DNA of 64,000 bases, from positions 163,624 through 227,623 of the forward strand of contig NZ_JAPWHE010000005.1 in assembly GCF_027214045.1 (NCBI RefSeq). Reading direction: 5' to 3'. The notes under the pieces were generated by a model. That model was given only the letters and a program-made list of their open reading frames with translations, was not told the DNA's origin and searched no databases. This document shows, piece after piece, positions 8,807 to 18,769 of the stretch; position 1 is the stretch's first letter; each line of letters opens with the position of its first letter. This DNA is from Castellaniella denitrificans (GTDB lineage Bacteria; Pseudomonadota; Gammaproteobacteria; Burkholderiales; Burkholderiaceae_B). A program made the translations under genes and the position numbers.

Positions 8807-9291
8807 TCGAAGATCTCCATCAGGGGGCGTTCGTAGCGGTCCTGGATCATGCGGGTCAGGCCGTCGGGGTTGCTCAGATCCAGCACGTGCAGAGTCAGCA
8901 CGTTGCTTACGGGATCGTGCCCGGCCCAGACGGTGCCGGGCGTGAAGGTGATGATGCAGGCGAGCGCCGCCAGACCGTGCGGGTCGCGGATGCGCAATGG
9001 AATGTCCAGGAGCCCTGGGCGCGTGTCGGCGCGGCGACCGCGCAGGATGATCCGCCCTACATCGCGGTTCGAGCGGGCGATGTCGGCGGCCACGTGTCCG
9101 GCCAGGCGCATGGCGGTGAGCGGATGCGACAGTCGTGCCCGGACCGGACGCAGGATCGGCGTCAGCAGGGCGAGCGTCAGGGCGATCGCCGTTCCCAGGA
9201 TCAGATGGTCCGCCGACAGGCTGTCGTTCAGCACCAGCCAGAGGATCAGCAGCAGGCAGGCCAGCGGCAGGGCGCGGAACAGGCGTTTCAT
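8803..9291 (-). CDS. phaE: Mrp/Pha antiporter subunit E
   Basis: A 162-residue MnhE/PhaE protein with hydrophobic N-terminal helices (LPLACLLLILWLVLNDSLS, then a second helix near 30-48) and a cytoplasmic domain containing LACIITFTPGTVWAG and DRYERPLMEIFE, as in the family. Its start overlaps the phaD stop by four bases. Confidence 0.92.
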   Translation of the reverse strand: MKRLFRALPLACLLLILWLVLNDSLSADHLILGTAIALTLALLTPILRPVRARLSHPLTAMRLAGHVAADIARSNRDVGRIILRGRRADTRPGLLDIPLRIRDPHGLAALACIITFTPGTVWAGHDPVSNVLTLHVLDLSNPDGLTRMIQDRYERPLMEIFE

Positions 9292-10937
9292 CGCGGGCCT
9301 CCGGACCCGGGCGCCGGTGCCGGGAAGTCGTGCTGGTCCTGGCCCAGCACCGCCTCGATGTAGCGGTCCGGCTGATCCAGGTACCAGGCGGTGTCCTCCA
9401 GGTAGGCCATCACCGATCCGGCCCGCGCTGTCAGCAGGACGCAGGCCGACAGCAGCACCAGGATGGGGATGGCCTCGTTCAGCCGCAGGGCCGGGACGTG
9501 GAGGTCTTCCGGCACCCAGAACAGGCGCACGCCGCAGCGCCCCAGGGCGATCAGGCCGGCCACGCCGGAGAACAGCATGGCCCCGACCAGCAGCCAGACG
9601 TTGACGGTGGGTGCGCCGTATTCGGCGGTGCGCAACGCGGCCGACAGCAGCGAGAATTTAGCCACGAAGCCCGATAGCGGCGGCAGGCCGATGATCAGCA
9701 GGGCGCAGGCGAAGAAACTCAGGCCCAGGAAGGCCATGGTGGCCGGCAGCGGCACGCCCACCGCCTGGCCGCTCAGGTCGGCCGCGTCGGGGTCGTCGTT
9801 CTCGAAGGCTTCCTGTGTGATGGCCAGCATGTTGGCACCGAACGATTGGCTGCGTTCGGTCAGTTCCAGCAACAGGAACAGGGCGCCCAGGGCCAGGACC
9901 GAGCTGAGCAGATAGTAGAGGGCCGGTCCCGTCAGGGTGGCGCCGGGCATGCCCAGGGCGGCGAACAGCGTCCCGGAGGACGTGATGATGGCGTAGGCGG
10001 CGATGCGACGCGCCTGTGTGCTGGCCAGCATGCCCAGGGTGCCGAAGGCCAGGGTGGCGATGCCGGCGGGGAACATCCAGGCGCCGCCGAAGGCCGCCGG
10101 GGCGCCCGCCGGCAGCAGCAGCGAGCCGATGCGCAGCAGGGCGTAGATGCCGACCTTGGTCATGATGGCGAAGAGCGCGGCCACCGGGGCGCTTGCCTCG
10201 GAGTAGGTGTTCGGCAGCCAGAAGTTCAGCGGCCAGGCGGCGGCCTTGATCAGGAAAGCGACACCCAGGATCGCGGCGGCGCTGTCGAACAGTTGCCGGT
10301 CCGCGCCGCGCAGGGCCAGGGCGCGCACCGCCAGATCGGCCAGATTCAGCGTGCCGGTCAGGCCGTAGATCAGGGCGATCGCCACCAGCAGCAGGAACGA
10401 CGCGATCAGGTTGACGGCGATGTAGTGCAGGGCGGCGCCGACCCGGCGCTTGCCCGAGCCGTGCAGCATCAGGCCATAGGAGGCGGTCAGCAGGATTTCG
10501 AAGAAAACGAAAAGATTGAACAGATCGCCCGCCAGGAAGGCGCCGTTCAGGCCCATCATGATCAACAGGAACAAAGGGTGGAAGTGGCTGCCGGCGCGGT
10601 CCCAGCGGGCCGTGGCGTAGATCCAGGCGCACAGACCCAGGACCGCGGTCAGGCCCAGCATCAGCGCGGACAGGCGATCGGCCACCAGCACGATGCCGAA
10701 GGGCGCGGGCCAGTTGCCCAGCAGATAGACGCCGATGTCGTCGGGCCAGCGGGGCGCGCCGATGCCCTGGGTGGCGCGCACCAGCATCAGGGCGGTCAGT
10801 GCCATGAGGCCGAGCGCGCCCGCACCCAGGATCACGCGCAGCCGGCGCTGGCTGTCGCGGGTGAGCAGCATCAGCGCGCTCGTGAGCAGGGGGATCAGGA
10901 CCGGCAGGACCGGCAGGTGCTGCAGCCAGAACCTCAT
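9288..10937 (-). CDS. phaD: Mrp/Pha antiporter subunit D
   Basis: A 549-residue MnhD/PhaD protein homologous to the proton-pumping NuoM/NuoN subunits of complex I. About fourteen transmembrane helices; the proton-antiporter core (about 130-420) carries the conserved Lys-containing AFLIKAAAWPLNFWLPNTYSEA-type helix region. A hydrophilic loop near 375-395 rich in Asp/Glu separates two late helices. It overlaps phaC and phaE by four bases each. Confidence 0.93.
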   Translation of the reverse strand: MRFWLQHLPVLPVLIPLLTSALMLLTRDSQRRLRVILGAGALGLMALTALMLVRATQGIGAPRWPDDIGVYLLGNWPAPFGIVLVADRLSALMLGLTAVLGLCAWIYATARWDRAGSHFHPLFLLIMMGLNGAFLAGDLFNLFVFFEILLTASYGLMLHGSGKRRVGAALHYIAVNLIASFLLLVAIALIYGLTGTLNLADLAVRALALRGADRQLFDSAAAILGVAFLIKAAAWPLNFWLPNTYSEASAPVAALFAIMTKVGIYALLRIGSLLLPAGAPAAFGGAWMFPAGIATLAFGTLGMLASTQARRIAAYAIITSSGTLFAALGMPGATLTGPALYYLLSSVLALGALFLLLELTERSQSFGANMLAITQEAFENDDPDAADLSGQAVGVPLPATMAFLGLSFFACALLIIGLPPLSGFVAKFSLLSAALRTAEYGAPTVNVWLLVGAMLFSGVAGLIALGRCGVRLFWVPEDLHVPALRLNEAIPILVLLSACVLLTARAGSVMAYLEDTAWYLDQPDRYIEAVLGQDQHDFPAPAPGSGGPR

Positions 10938-11275
10938 GCGCGGTGTTCCTCGCCATCCACGTGGTCGGTGTCGCTCATGCCGCGCGAGGCCAGCAGCACC
11001 ACCAGAAACAGCGCCGTGGTCGCGAAGCCGATGACGATGGCGGTGAGCACGAGCGCCTGGGGCAGGGGGTCGGCGTAGCTTGCCGGGTCGGCCCAGGCCG
11101 GATCAATGACCGGTGGGGCGTCCACCCGCAGTCTTCCCATGGCGAAGATGAACAGGTTGACCGCGTAGCCCAGCAGCGCGAGGCCCATGATGAACTGGAA
11201 GGTTCGCGGCCGCAGCAGCAGCCAGACCCCAGAGCCCGCGAGCACGCCGATCGCCAGTGCCAGTATCCATTCCAT
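10934..11275 (-). CDS. phaC: Mrp/Pha antiporter subunit C
   Basis: A 113-residue MnhC/PhaC protein, homologous to NuoK of complex I. Three transmembrane helices with the family sequence GVWLLLRPRTFQFIMGLAL and LPQALVLTAIVIGFATTAL are visible. It begins two bases after the end of the phaAB gene. Confidence 0.93.
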   Translation of the reverse strand: MEWILALAIGVLAGSGVWLLLRPRTFQFIMGLALLGYAVNLFIFAMGRLRVDAPPVIDPAWADPASYADPLPQALVLTAIVIGFATTALFLVVLLASRGMSDTDHVDGEEHRA

Positions 11276-11277
11276 GG

Positions 11278-14184
11278 TCAGGGTCCTCGTTCAGTCAGGG
11301 CGGGGGTCGCGGCTTCGACGAGCTTGCGGTGCAAACGCAGGGACTGGTGCGCCAGGGCGATGATCATCAGGATCGTCGCACCCACCACCAGCATGTACAC
11401 GCCCACGTCGAACAGCAGCGCGCTGGACAGGTGCAGCGTGCCGACCAGGGGCAGGGCGAGATCCAGCGTGTGGGAAGCGAGCAGGGGTTTGCCGGCCCAC
11501 CAGACCGCCATGGCGGCGGCGCCGGCCACCAGCAGGCCCAGGGCGATCCAGGCTTGCGGGCGGATCAGGGGGCGGGCCTCGACCCACAGGATGCCGCCCA
11601 CCATGTATTGCAGGATGATGCCGGTGGCCATGATCAGTCCGCCGATGAAGCCGCCGCCCGGCAGGTTGTGTCCGCGCAGCAGGAAATACAGCGAGATCAG
11701 AGTGGAGACCGGCAGCAGCAGGCGGACCAGGACGGCGGGCACGCGCAGTGTGCCGTCGGGCAGCGGCGCTTGCAGATCGGGTTCTTCGAAGGTGGCGGGC
11801 ATGCCGCCGCGATGGCGCAGCGGTGCGGCGATGGTCTCGGCGGGCGGGCGGAAACGCCGCAGCAACGCGTAGACGCTGAGGGCCACGACCCCCAGTACGG
11901 TGATTTCGCCGAACGTGTCGAAAGCGCGGAAGTCGACCAGGATCACGTTGACCACGTTGGCGCCGCCGCCCAGAGGCCAGGCCTGCTGGACAAAGTAGGC
12001 GGCGATGCTGTCGTGCGCCGGGGGCCGCGTCATCATGACATAGGCCAGCACCGCCATCAGGGCGCCCGTGGACGCGGCCGCCAGGAAGTCGCGCCGTCGG
12101 CGCCAGCGCGTCGTCCCGGGGGTGGGGCCGGGGAATTCCTCGATGCGGGGTGGCAGCCAGCGCAGCCCCAGCAGGATGAGCACGGTGGTGACGACCTCGA
12201 CCGTGAGCTGGGTCAGGGCCAGGTCGGGGGCCGACAGCCAGGCGAAGGTGAGGCAGGTGGCCAGGCCGGCCGCGCCGGCCAGCATCAACGAAGCGGCGCG
12301 ATGGTATTTGGCCTGGTAGGCGGCGGCCAGGGCGCAGGCGCCGCCCGCCAGCCAGATCAGACCGAAGGACCACTGCGCCGGGGTCGTCAAGGTGACGCGC
12401 GGCCACCAGCCGCCCGGCAGCAGGGGCAGCAGCGTCACCGACCCGGTGGCCAGCACCAGCAGGAATACCTGCGGCTGCAGCCGCTGGGTCTGCAGCCAGC
12501 TCAGCAGGCGGGCCGAGCCGGCGTCGATGGCCTCCAGCAGGGTTTCGAAGGTCTGGCGCCCGTCCAGCCGGTAGATCAGGGGCACCTGGCCCGGCACGCG
12601 CCGGTCGTGCGCGCGCAGCCCCAGGTACAGGCCGATGCCGGCGATCATGGCGGCCAGGCTCATGAGCAGGGGCAGGTTCAGTCCGTGCCATACCTGCAGG
12701 TCGTAGGCCGGGACGTTGTTGCCCAGCAGGGCGCGCATGACCATGGTCAGGACGGGCTGCAGGAACAGGCCGGGCAGAATGCCCACGGCCAGGCAGAACA
12801 GGACCAGCACCGCGCAGGGGATCAGCATCATGCGGGGCGGATCGTGCGGCGTGCGCGGAAGGTCTGTCGCCGGGGGGCCGAAGAACACCTGCAGGATGAA
12901 GCGCAGGGAATACGCCACGCTGAGCGCGCCGGCCACCACGGCGGCGAGCGGCAGGCCCCAGCGGCTGGCCCAGTGCCCGGTGACGAACACGGTTTCCGCG
13001 AAGAACATTTCCTTGGAAATGAAGCCGTTGAGCAGGGGCACGCCCGCCATGGCGGCGGCCGACACCATGGCCAGCGTCGCGGTCAGCGGCATCAGGGTCC
13101 GCAAGCCGGACAGGCGCGTCAGGTCGCGGGTGCCGCTTTCATGGTCGACGATCCCGGCCGCCATGAACAGGGATGCCTTGAAAGTGGCGTGGTTGATGAT
13201 GTGGAAAACGGCGGCCACCAGGGCCAGGCGGCTGTTCATGCCCAGCAGCAGGGTGATCAGGCCCAGGTGGCTGATGGTGGAATAGGCCAGCACGCCCTTC
13301 ATGTCGCGCTGGAAGGTGGCGGCGTAGGCCCCCAGCAGCAGCGAGCACAGGCCCGCGCCGCCGATGATCCAGGTCCACCAGTCGGTGCCCGAGAAAATCG
13401 GCCAGAAGCGCGCCAGCAGGAAGACGCCCGCCTTCACCATGGTGGCCGAATGCAGGTAGGCCGACACCGGGGTGGGCGCCGCCATGGCGTTGGGCAGCCA
13501 GAAGTGGAAGGGAAACTGGGCGCTCTTGGTCAGGGCGCCCAGGGCCAGCAGGACCAGCAGGATCGGATACCAGCGGTGTCCCCGGATCGCCGTGGCGGCC
13601 GCGAGCACCGCGTCCAGATCGTAGCTGCCGACGATGTGTCCGATGATCAGCATGCTGGCCAGCAGGCAGAAGCCGCCGGTGCCGGTCACGATCAAGGCCA
13701 TGCGCGCGCCGCGACGGGCATCCATGCGATGGTGCCAGTAGCCGATCAGCATGAACGAGGACAGGCTGGTCAGTTCCCAGAACACCAGGAGCTGGATCAG
13801 GTTGCCGGCCAGCACCACGCCCAGCATGGCGCCCATGAAGCTGAGGAGAAAGGCGAAGAAACGGGGAACCGGGTCCTGGGCCGACAGGTAATAGTGGGCG
13901 TAGAGGGCGATCAGGGCGCCCATGGCCGAGATGATCACGGAAAACAGCCAGGCGTAGCCGTCCATGCGCAGGGTCAGATCGACCCCCAGGGTCGGAATCC
14001 AGGGCAGGCGGAGCTTGATGATGCCCGAGGTGGCGATCTCGGGCGTGAGCCAGAGCGTCAGGACCAGACAGGTCAGCGCGCTGCCGCCCGCCAGCCAGGC
14101 CCCCGCTCGGCGCGCGGTCGCGGGCAGCAGCGAGGCGCACAGGCTGCCGGCAAACGGGATCGCGAGGATCAGGGTCAGAAGCAT
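11278..14184 (-). CDS. phaAB: Mrp/Pha antiporter fused A and B subunits
   Basis: A 968-residue fusion. The first ~770 residues are the NuoL-like A subunit with about twenty helices and motifs such as [19 protein letters not shown] (conserved Lys of the proton channel). The last ~180 residues are the B subunit with [19 protein letters not shown]. This A-B fusion is typical of the six-gene (group 2) Mrp operons of proteobacteria, so it is not a cloning or frameshift artefact. The complex exchanges monovalent cations for protons and supports pH and salt homeostasis. An in-frame GTG at 14223 is an alternative start; the ATG at 14184 is preferred because a hydrophobic helix begins at once. Confidence 0.92.
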   Translation of the reverse strand: MLLTLILAIPFAGSLCASLLPATARRAGAWLAGGSALTCLVLTLWLTPEIATSGIIKLRLPWIPTLGVDLTLRMDGYAWLFSVIISAMGALIALYAHYYLSAQDPVPRFFAFLLSFMGAMLGVVLAGNLIQLLVFWELTSLSSFMLIGYWHHRMDARRGARMALIVTGTGGFCLLASMLIIGHIVGSYDLDAVLAAATAIRGHRWYPILLVLLALGALTKSAQFPFHFWLPNAMAAPTPVSAYLHSATMVKAGVFLLARFWPIFSGTDWWTWIIGGAGLCSLLLGAYAATFQRDMKGVLAYSTISHLGLITLLLGMNSRLALVAAVFHIINHATFKASLFMAAGIVDHESGTRDLTRLSGLRTLMPLTATLAMVSAAAMAGVPLLNGFISKEMFFAETVFVTGHWASRWGLPLAAVVAGALSVAYSLRFILQVFFGPPATDLPRTPHDPPRMMLIPCAVLVLFCLAVGILPGLFLQPVLTMVMRALLGNNVPAYDLQVWHGLNLPLLMSLAAMIAGIGLYLGLRAHDRRVPGQVPLIYRLDGRQTFETLLEAIDAGSARLLSWLQTQRLQPQVFLLVLATGSVTLLPLLPGGWWPRVTLTTPAQWSFGLIWLAGGACALAAAYQAKYHRAASLMLAGAAGLATCLTFAWLSAPDLALTQLTVEVVTTVLILLGLRWLPPRIEEFPGPTPGTTRWRRRRDFLAAASTGALMAVLAYVMMTRPPAHDSIAAYFVQQAWPLGGGANVVNVILVDFRAFDTFGEITVLGVVALSVYALLRRFRPPAETIAAPLRHRGGMPATFEEPDLQAPLPDGTLRVPAVLVRLLLPVSTLISLYFLLRGHNLPGGGFIGGLIMATGIILQYMVGGILWVEARPLIRPQAWIALGLLVAGAAAMAVWWAGKPLLASHTLDLALPLVGTLHLSSALLFDVGVYMLVVGATILMIIALAHQSLRLHRKLVEAATPALTERGP

Positions 14185-14306
14185 GGAGTGTGGTTGATAC
14201 GGGAATCGGGCGACACGCGACACCTGGCGGCCGGTGGCGCGGCGCCGATGGTGCGAGTGCGAACGGGCTTGCTCGTAATTCCTTAATGATACGCGAAGAC
14301 GACGGC

Positions 14307-14320
14307 TTGACCTGAGTCAA
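14307..14320. promoter_or_regulatory. FNR/Anr/Dnr-type box upstream of hemN
   Basis: TTGACCTGAGTCAA is a perfect 5-4-5 inverted repeat differing from the FNR consensus TTGATnnnnATCAA only at the symmetric fifth position. Its centre is 115 bp before the hemN ATG, and GACTAT at 14345-14350 could serve as a -10 element, which would put the site near -43, close to the class II activator position. Confidence 0.75.
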
Positions 14321-14428
14321 GTCGATCGAGCGCTTTTTGCGGGAGACTATGTTGAAATGTAGAACAATGCCGCCTGAAGCACCGGACCCATCGGTTTCCG
14401 GCGCGGCCTTGTCGCAGGAGCTTGCCGC

Positions 14429-15859
14429 ATGACCACCCAAGAAATGCCCGCCGCGGCCTCCGGTCCGGAGGACATCGCCTTTCCCGACCTGGAGATTTCC
14501 GAGGCGCTGATCCGCCGTTTCGACCAGTCCGGCCCGCGCTATACCTCGTACCCGACGGCCGACCGTTTCCAGCAGGGCTATCCGGCGTCGGCCTACATCG
14601 AGCGTCTGCGGGGCCGGGCGGCCGCCGAACAGGCGCCGCCCTTGTCGATCTACGTGCACCTGCCGTTCTGCGAATCGCTGTGCTATTTCTGCGCCTGCAA
14701 CAAGATCATCACCCAGGACCACAGCCGTTCGGCGGATTATCTGGACATCCTGTACCGTGAAATGGACCAGGTCGGCCCGCTGCTGGGCCGCCACAACCGC
14801 GCGGTGCAACTGCATCTGGGGGGCGGCACGCCAACCTTTCTGAGCGCGGATGAACTGACCGCGCTGATGGACCGGATCCGGCGCCACGTCGAGTTCACCC
14901 CCGACGCCGAGCTGGGCGTGGAAATCGATCCGCGCACTGTCCGGCCCGCTTCCCTGGCCATGCTGGCGGGCCTGGGCTTCAACCGCACCAGCTTCGGTGT
15001 CCAGGACTTCGACCCGCTGGTCCAGGCGGCGGTCAACCGCATCCAGCCCTACGACATGGTGCGTACGGCCTTGCAGGCCAGCCGGGACAATGGTTTCCAG
15101 TCCATCAACGCCGATCTGATCTACGGCCTGCCCAAGCAGACGCTGGACAGCTTCAGCCGCACCCTGGACCAGTTGATCGAACTGTCCCCCGACCGCATCG
15201 CCCTGTACAACTACGCCCACCTGCCCGACCGCTTCAAGGCGCAGCGCCTGATCCATGCCGAAGACCTGCCCAGCGCCGACACGCGCATGGGCATTTTCCT
15301 GATGTCGGTGCGCCGCCTGCTGGCGGCCGGCTACGTCTACATCGGACTGGATCATTTCGCCAAGCCCGACGACGAACTCAACCAGGCGCGCCTGAACCAG
15401 AGCCTGCATCGCAACTTCCAGGGCTATACCACCCGTGCGGAATGCGACCTGGTGGGCTTCGGCATTTCGGCGATCGGCAAGATCGGGGACGCCTACATCC
15501 AGAACCATCATTCGCTGAACGCCTACCGCGACAGTCTCGAACGGGGCGAACTGCCCACGGCCAAGGGCTTCGACCTGAGCCCCGAGGACGCCTTGCGCCG
15601 CGAGGTCATCATGACCGTCATGTGCAGCATGCCGCTCGACTTCGACGCCTTCCGGGCGCGCCACGGCCGCGCTTTCGAGGCCTGTTTCCCGGACGAACTG
15701 GAGCGTCTGCGTCCTTACGCGGACGCCGGCCTGCTGGAACTGGACGCACGCGGACTGCGGGTGCTGCCCAAAGGCCGCGTGTTCGTGCGTGCGCTGGCGA
15801 TGGTGTTCGATCAGTACGTGCGCCGACCCCGTGTGGCGACCTATTCCCGGCTGATCTGA
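14429..15859 (+). CDS. hemN: Oxygen-independent coproporphyrinogen III dehydrogenase
   Basis: A 476-residue radical-SAM enzyme that decarboxylates coproporphyrinogen III to protoporphyrinogen IX without oxygen, allowing heme synthesis under anoxia. The CX3CX2C cluster motif is CESLCYFC, followed by the second Cys typical of HemN (YFCACNK). LHLGGGTPTFLS and GLDHFAKPDDEL are also characteristic. The length is near that of E. coli HemN (457). The FNR-type site upstream suggests anaerobic induction. A convergent small gene overlaps its last 19 bases. Confidence 0.95.
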   Translation: MTTQEMPAAASGPEDIAFPDLEISEALIRRFDQSGPRYTSYPTADRFQQGYPASAYIERLRGRAAAEQAPPLSIYVHLPFCESLCYFCACNKIITQDHSRSADYLDILYREMDQVGPLLGRHNRAVQLHLGGGTPTFLSADELTALMDRIRRHVEFTPDAELGVEIDPRTVRPASLAMLAGLGFNRTSFGVQDFDPLVQAAVNRIQPYDMVRTALQASRDNGFQSINADLIYGLPKQTLDSFSRTLDQLIELSPDRIALYNYAHLPDRFKAQRLIHAEDLPSADTRMGIFLMSVRRLLAAGYVYIGLDHFAKPDDELNQARLNQSLHRNFQGYTTRAECDLVGFGISAIGKIGDAYIQNHHSLNAYRDSLERGELPTAKGFDLSPEDALRREVIMTVMCSMPLDFDAFRARHGRAFEACFPDELERLRPYADAGLLELDARGLRVLPKGRVFVRALAMVFDQYVRRPRVATYSRLI

Positions 15860-16251
15860 TCGGGGGGCGGATCCGGCCGGTCGGCGGCGCCGCCCGGCCG
15901 GGTGGGCAGGCGCCACAGATAGATCGTCACGCCGATGCCCGGGATCAGCAGGAACCAGCGCGCCCAGGGCACCGGCATGATCGAGGCCGACAGGGCCAGC
16001 GAGGGCCACATCAGGGCCAGGGCGATGCATTTGCTGCGCAAGGGGATGCCGCGCCCCGCCTGAAAGTCGCGGATGTACGGACCGAGGATGCGATGGGACA
16101 TCAACCAGGCATGCATGCGCGGCGAGCCGCGCAGGAAGCAGAAGGCCGCCAGCAGCAGGAACGGAGTGGTGGGCAGCAGGGGCAGGAAAATGCCCAGCCC
16201 GCCCAGGGCCAGGGCCACGTAACCCAGGAAGGACAGGAGGGCGCGGATCAT
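15841..16251 (-). CDS. YbaN-family (DUF454) inner-membrane protein
   Basis: A 136-residue membrane protein with the DUF454 signature GGLGIFLPLLPTTPFLLLAAFCFLRGS split over two N-terminal helices, and two more helices near 80-120. The family includes E. coli YbaN, whose function is unknown. The start is the ATG at 16249-16251; the frame opens much further but that part is antisense to the Crp/Fnr-type gene. It lies convergent to hemN with an overlap and divergent from the regulator gene. Confidence 0.8.
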   Translation of the reverse strand: MIRALLSFLGYVALALGGLGIFLPLLPTTPFLLLAAFCFLRGSPRMHAWLMSHRILGPYIRDFQAGRGIPLRSKCIALALMWPSLALSASIMPVPWARWFLLIPGIGVTIYLWRLPTRPGGAADRPDPPPDQISRE

Positions 16252-16320
16252 CGTACCGGGGATTCTATCAATCCGTGGCGTCTGCGGGGCGGGGGTGACG
16301 ACCGCTCGCGCCACGCGCGG

Positions 16321-16980
16321 ATGCGCGACCTGCTGTCCCAGGTGCCGCTGTTCAACGAACTGCCGCCGCAGGATCTGGACCCCATCGCCCGGGGGACCAG
16401 CGAGATCAGCGCCGTGCGCGGGGACATCATTTTCCGGCGCGGGGATCCGTGCGTGGGATTCCATGTGGTGGTCTACGGCCAGGTGAAGCTGCTGTTCGTC
16501 TCGAATTCCGGGGTGGAGCGCGTGGTGCGCCTGATCGGCCCGGGCGACGGCTTCGGCGAGGCGCTGATGTTCATGGGTCAGGACTACATCGTTACCGCCG
16601 AAGCCCTGCGCGACACCCTGTTGCTGCACGTGGGGCGCGACGCGCTGTTCGATCAGCTCGACCGCAACCCCGGTGTGGCGCGCAAGATGCTGGCGGGCCT
16701 GAGCCGGCGCCTGTACAGCCTGATGGGCGACGTCGAGGCCTACACCTTGCACACCGGCGCCCAGCGCCTGATCGCCTATCTGCTGCGTGAATGGCGTGGC
16801 GAGGTCGGCCAGCCTTTCCGCATCGAGATCAGCAAAGCCGTCGTGGCCTCGCGCCTGAACCTGACGCCGGAGCATTTCTCCCGCATCCTGCGCGACCTGA
16901 GCGACCGCGGCCTGATCCGCGTCCGGGGCCGCGAATACACCGTCCTGGATCCCGACGGACTGAGGGGCTATAAAGGATGA
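16321..16980 (+). CDS. Crp/Fnr-family transcription regulator, Dnr-like
   Basis: A 219-residue regulator: cyclic-nucleotide-fold sensor domain (about 10-120), dimer helix, and winged helix-turn-helix (about 150-210). The recognition helix LTPEHFSRILRD keeps the Glu..Ser-Arg pattern that in FNR reads TTGAT half sites. Only one cysteine (residue 44) is present, so it cannot hold an FNR-type 4Fe-4S cluster; the Dnr/NnrR group, which senses nitric oxide through heme, is the best fit given nnrS next door. It may act at the FNR-type boxes in this window. The ATG at 16321 gives the usual N-terminus. Confidence 0.85.
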   Translation: MRDLLSQVPLFNELPPQDLDPIARGTSEISAVRGDIIFRRGDPCVGFHVVVYGQVKLLFVSNSGVERVVRLIGPGDGFGEALMFMGQDYIVTAEALRDTLLLHVGRDALFDQLDRNPGVARKMLAGLSRRLYSLMGDVEAYTLHTGAQRLIAYLLREWRGEVGQPFRIEISKAVVASRLNLTPEHFSRILRDLSDRGLIRVRGREYTVLDPDGLRGYKG

Positions 16981-16987
16981 GTCTGGA

Positions 16988-17017
16988 CACGAAATGATCC
17001 CTGCGGATCATTTCGTG
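16988..17017. terminator. Perfect 13-bp hairpin between convergent regulator and nnrS genes
   Basis: CACGAAATGATCC and GGATCATTTCGTG form a perfect 13-bp stem with a CTGC loop, directly after the regulator gene stop and before the convergent nnrS stop. There is no T tract on either side, so it may be a bidirectional terminator or mRNA 3'-end stabiliser. Confidence 0.55.
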
Positions 17018-17063
17018 CCTGACGAATCGGAGCGGCCTGCAAGCCGCGACGTGGGGGGCTGCC

Positions 17064-18404
17064 TCAATCAGAGATGGATGAAGCCGCCGCCGCCATCACC
17101 CGTAATGTTTTCCGGTAGAGCCGCAGCGCCCGGCCGAGGTTCCAGGCCAGGCCGGCGGCCGAGACGATCTGCAGCGGGCCGGCCGCCAGCGCCGCAGGGG
17201 ACCAGCCGGCCGCCGCCAGCGACCAGCACAGCACGACGGCGACATGGGCGGCCCATTGCCACCGGGCCGGGCGCTCGCCGACGTAGGCCGCCATCTTGGG
17301 CAGGATCTTCAGGTAGACGCGGGCCTGGCCCGGATCCCGGTCGGGCACGATCATGGCGTCCTGGGCGTGCTTCCACAGCAGGAAGGGCACGATCTTGTAC
17401 AGCATCCCGTTCACCACCGAGCCCAGCACCCCCGCGATGATCACCACGCCCAGCACCGGCCCCGCCCGGGGGGATTGCCCGAGCGTCATCCAGATCCAGA
17501 GCGGCGCGCAGGCCAGCAGGCCGAGCATGCCCGTGTACCAGAACAGGGTCGTGGCTTCCGGGGCGGGCCGTTTGCGGGTCCAGAGCAGCCGCAGCGTGAC
17601 ACAGGCCCACAGCGCGTAGGCGCCGACCAGCAGCAGTTCCGCGGTCTCCCGCATCAGGCGGGGCAGGCCGGCGGAAGCGTCCAGCGCCGTCCAGGCCAGC
17701 AGCAGGCCTGGGATCAGCAGCGGCAGCCAGCGCGCAAGAGGCCTGGGGTAGAGCTCCGTCACCTGGAAGATCGGCAGCAACTGGAAGGACATGCCCATCA
17801 GCAGCAGGCCGCCCCAGCCGGCCAGCCCCCACAGCACGTGGGCGTCGACCCAGTCGGGCAGCGCCCATCCCAGGCCCAGGGACAGCGCCAGGACCAGGCC
17901 GATCAGCGCCGTACAGGACAGGGCGATCAGCGCCCCGCGCACCGGGACGAGGATTTCGCGGGCGCCCTTGTAAACCTGGCGCCGGTGCCGCCAGAGCGCC
18001 CGCGTTACGGCCGCCAGGTATAGCGCGAAGGCCGGGCCGAGCAGGGCCGCCGCCCCGATCCAGGCGGCCGGCCACCAGCTCAGGAATCCCGCCGCCAGCA
18101 GCAGCGTGCCCGCCGTCAGCAATGCGTGCGTCAGGCCGGCGACCGTGCGGGCGGCACCCACCGGGACGTTGCAGGCCACCGCCAGGATCTGGATCAGGGC
18201 GCCCAGCATGGCGCTGCCCAGGATGCCCAGGGTCCACAGGTGGGTGAGGGCCAGGGCGGCGCCATTCCAGCGCGAGGCGAAGGCCTGCGGCCCCGCCCAG
18301 GTGGCCAGCAGACCGGCCAGCAGCGCGAACAGCGGCACGTTCAGGAAAAAAGGCAGGGGCACGCCCAGGGCGGGCGTCTTGTCGAAATCCAGGGCGCGCC
18401 GCAT
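17064..18404 (-). CDS. nnrS: NnrS family heme-copper membrane protein
   Basis: A 446-residue polytopic protein with about twelve transmembrane helices belonging to the NnrS family, associated with denitrification and resistance to nitrosative stress. The N-terminal FFLNVPLFALLAG, the LTHLWTLGILGSAMLGALIQ helix (with His) and WGGLLLMGMSFQLLPIFQV are characteristic. The DUF2249 gene lies ten bases upstream in the same direction, so they form an operon. An FNR-type site in the shared divergent promoter region with ubiU could control both. Confidence 0.9.
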   Translation of the reverse strand: MRRALDFDKTPALGVPLPFFLNVPLFALLAGLLATWAGPQAFASRWNGAALALTHLWTLGILGSAMLGALIQILAVACNVPVGAARTVAGLTHALLTAGTLLLAAGFLSWWPAAWIGAAALLGPAFALYLAAVTRALWRHRRQVYKGAREILVPVRGALIALSCTALIGLVLALSLGLGWALPDWVDAHVLWGLAGWGGLLLMGMSFQLLPIFQVTELYPRPLARWLPLLIPGLLLAWTALDASAGLPRLMRETAELLLVGAYALWACVTLRLLWTRKRPAPEATTLFWYTGMLGLLACAPLWIWMTLGQSPRAGPVLGVVIIAGVLGSVVNGMLYKIVPFLLWKHAQDAMIVPDRDPGQARVYLKILPKMAAYVGERPARWQWAAHVAVVLCWSLAAAGWSPAALAAGPLQIVSAAGLAWNLGRALRLYRKTLRVMAAAASSISD

Positions 18405-18414
18405 CGCTATGTCA

Positions 18415-18642
18415 CTATTTCGCGTCGTACCAGATCGTGACCTGGAAATGCGTGTCTTCGAAGGTGCAGCAATGCTGAAAGCCGTCGCGGTCCAGGATGG
18501 TGTATAGCGGGTACGGCTCGCGGTCGATGAGCATGTGCAGGCGCTGGCCCGGAGCCAGGTCGGCCAGGGCTTCCAGGCAGTGTTCCAGCGGTTCCGGTGC
18601 GGGCAGCGAACGTACGTCGAGGGTCAGGTCGGGAAGGGCCAT
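18415..18642 (-). CDS. DUF2249 small protein, nnrS operon
   Basis: A 75-residue protein of the DUF2249 (TusA-like fold) family: LDVRSLPAPEPLEHCLEAL at the start and LIDREPYPLYTILD, the usual His/Asp-Pro-x-Pro region, in the middle. Members often sit near nitric-oxide or denitrification genes, as here with nnrS ten bases downstream. The molecular role is not known. A second DUF2249 protein is encoded at 35189-35449. Confidence 0.8.
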   Translation of the reverse strand: MALPDLTLDVRSLPAPEPLEHCLEALADLAPGQRLHMLIDREPYPLYTILDRDGFQHCCTFEDTHFQVTIWYDAK

Positions 18643-18755
18643 GGAAAGGTCCGGAAGGAGGGCCGGGAGGGCGCGCGGCGCCGGTGCCGTTACCTTACAC
18701 GATCCCTCGCTCCGCGTGCGACAAGACCTTGCGCGGAAGTCAGGATGCGGGCTTC

Positions 18756-18769
18756 TTGATCCGGATTAA
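18756..18769. promoter_or_regulatory. FNR/Dnr-type box in the ubiU / DUF2249-nnrS divergent region
   Basis: TTGATCCGGATTAA matches 9 of the 10 fixed positions of TTGATnnnnATCAA. For ubiU, the -10-like CATAGT at 18792-18797 predicts a start near 18804, which puts the centre of the box at -41.5, the canonical class II activator position. It could also serve the divergent DUF2249-nnrS operon, for which I see no clear -10. Confidence 0.78.

Noticed and set aside
11257..14286. A 1009-residue open frame on the plus strand across phaAB
   Set aside because: It is opposite the conserved antiporter gene, has no recognisable domains and is full of Gln/His/Arg/Gly runs.
15442..16320. N-terminal extension of the Crp/Fnr-type regulator
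   Set aside because: The open frame extends over hemN in another frame and has no sensor-domain sequence. The ATG at 16321 gives the standard length of the family.
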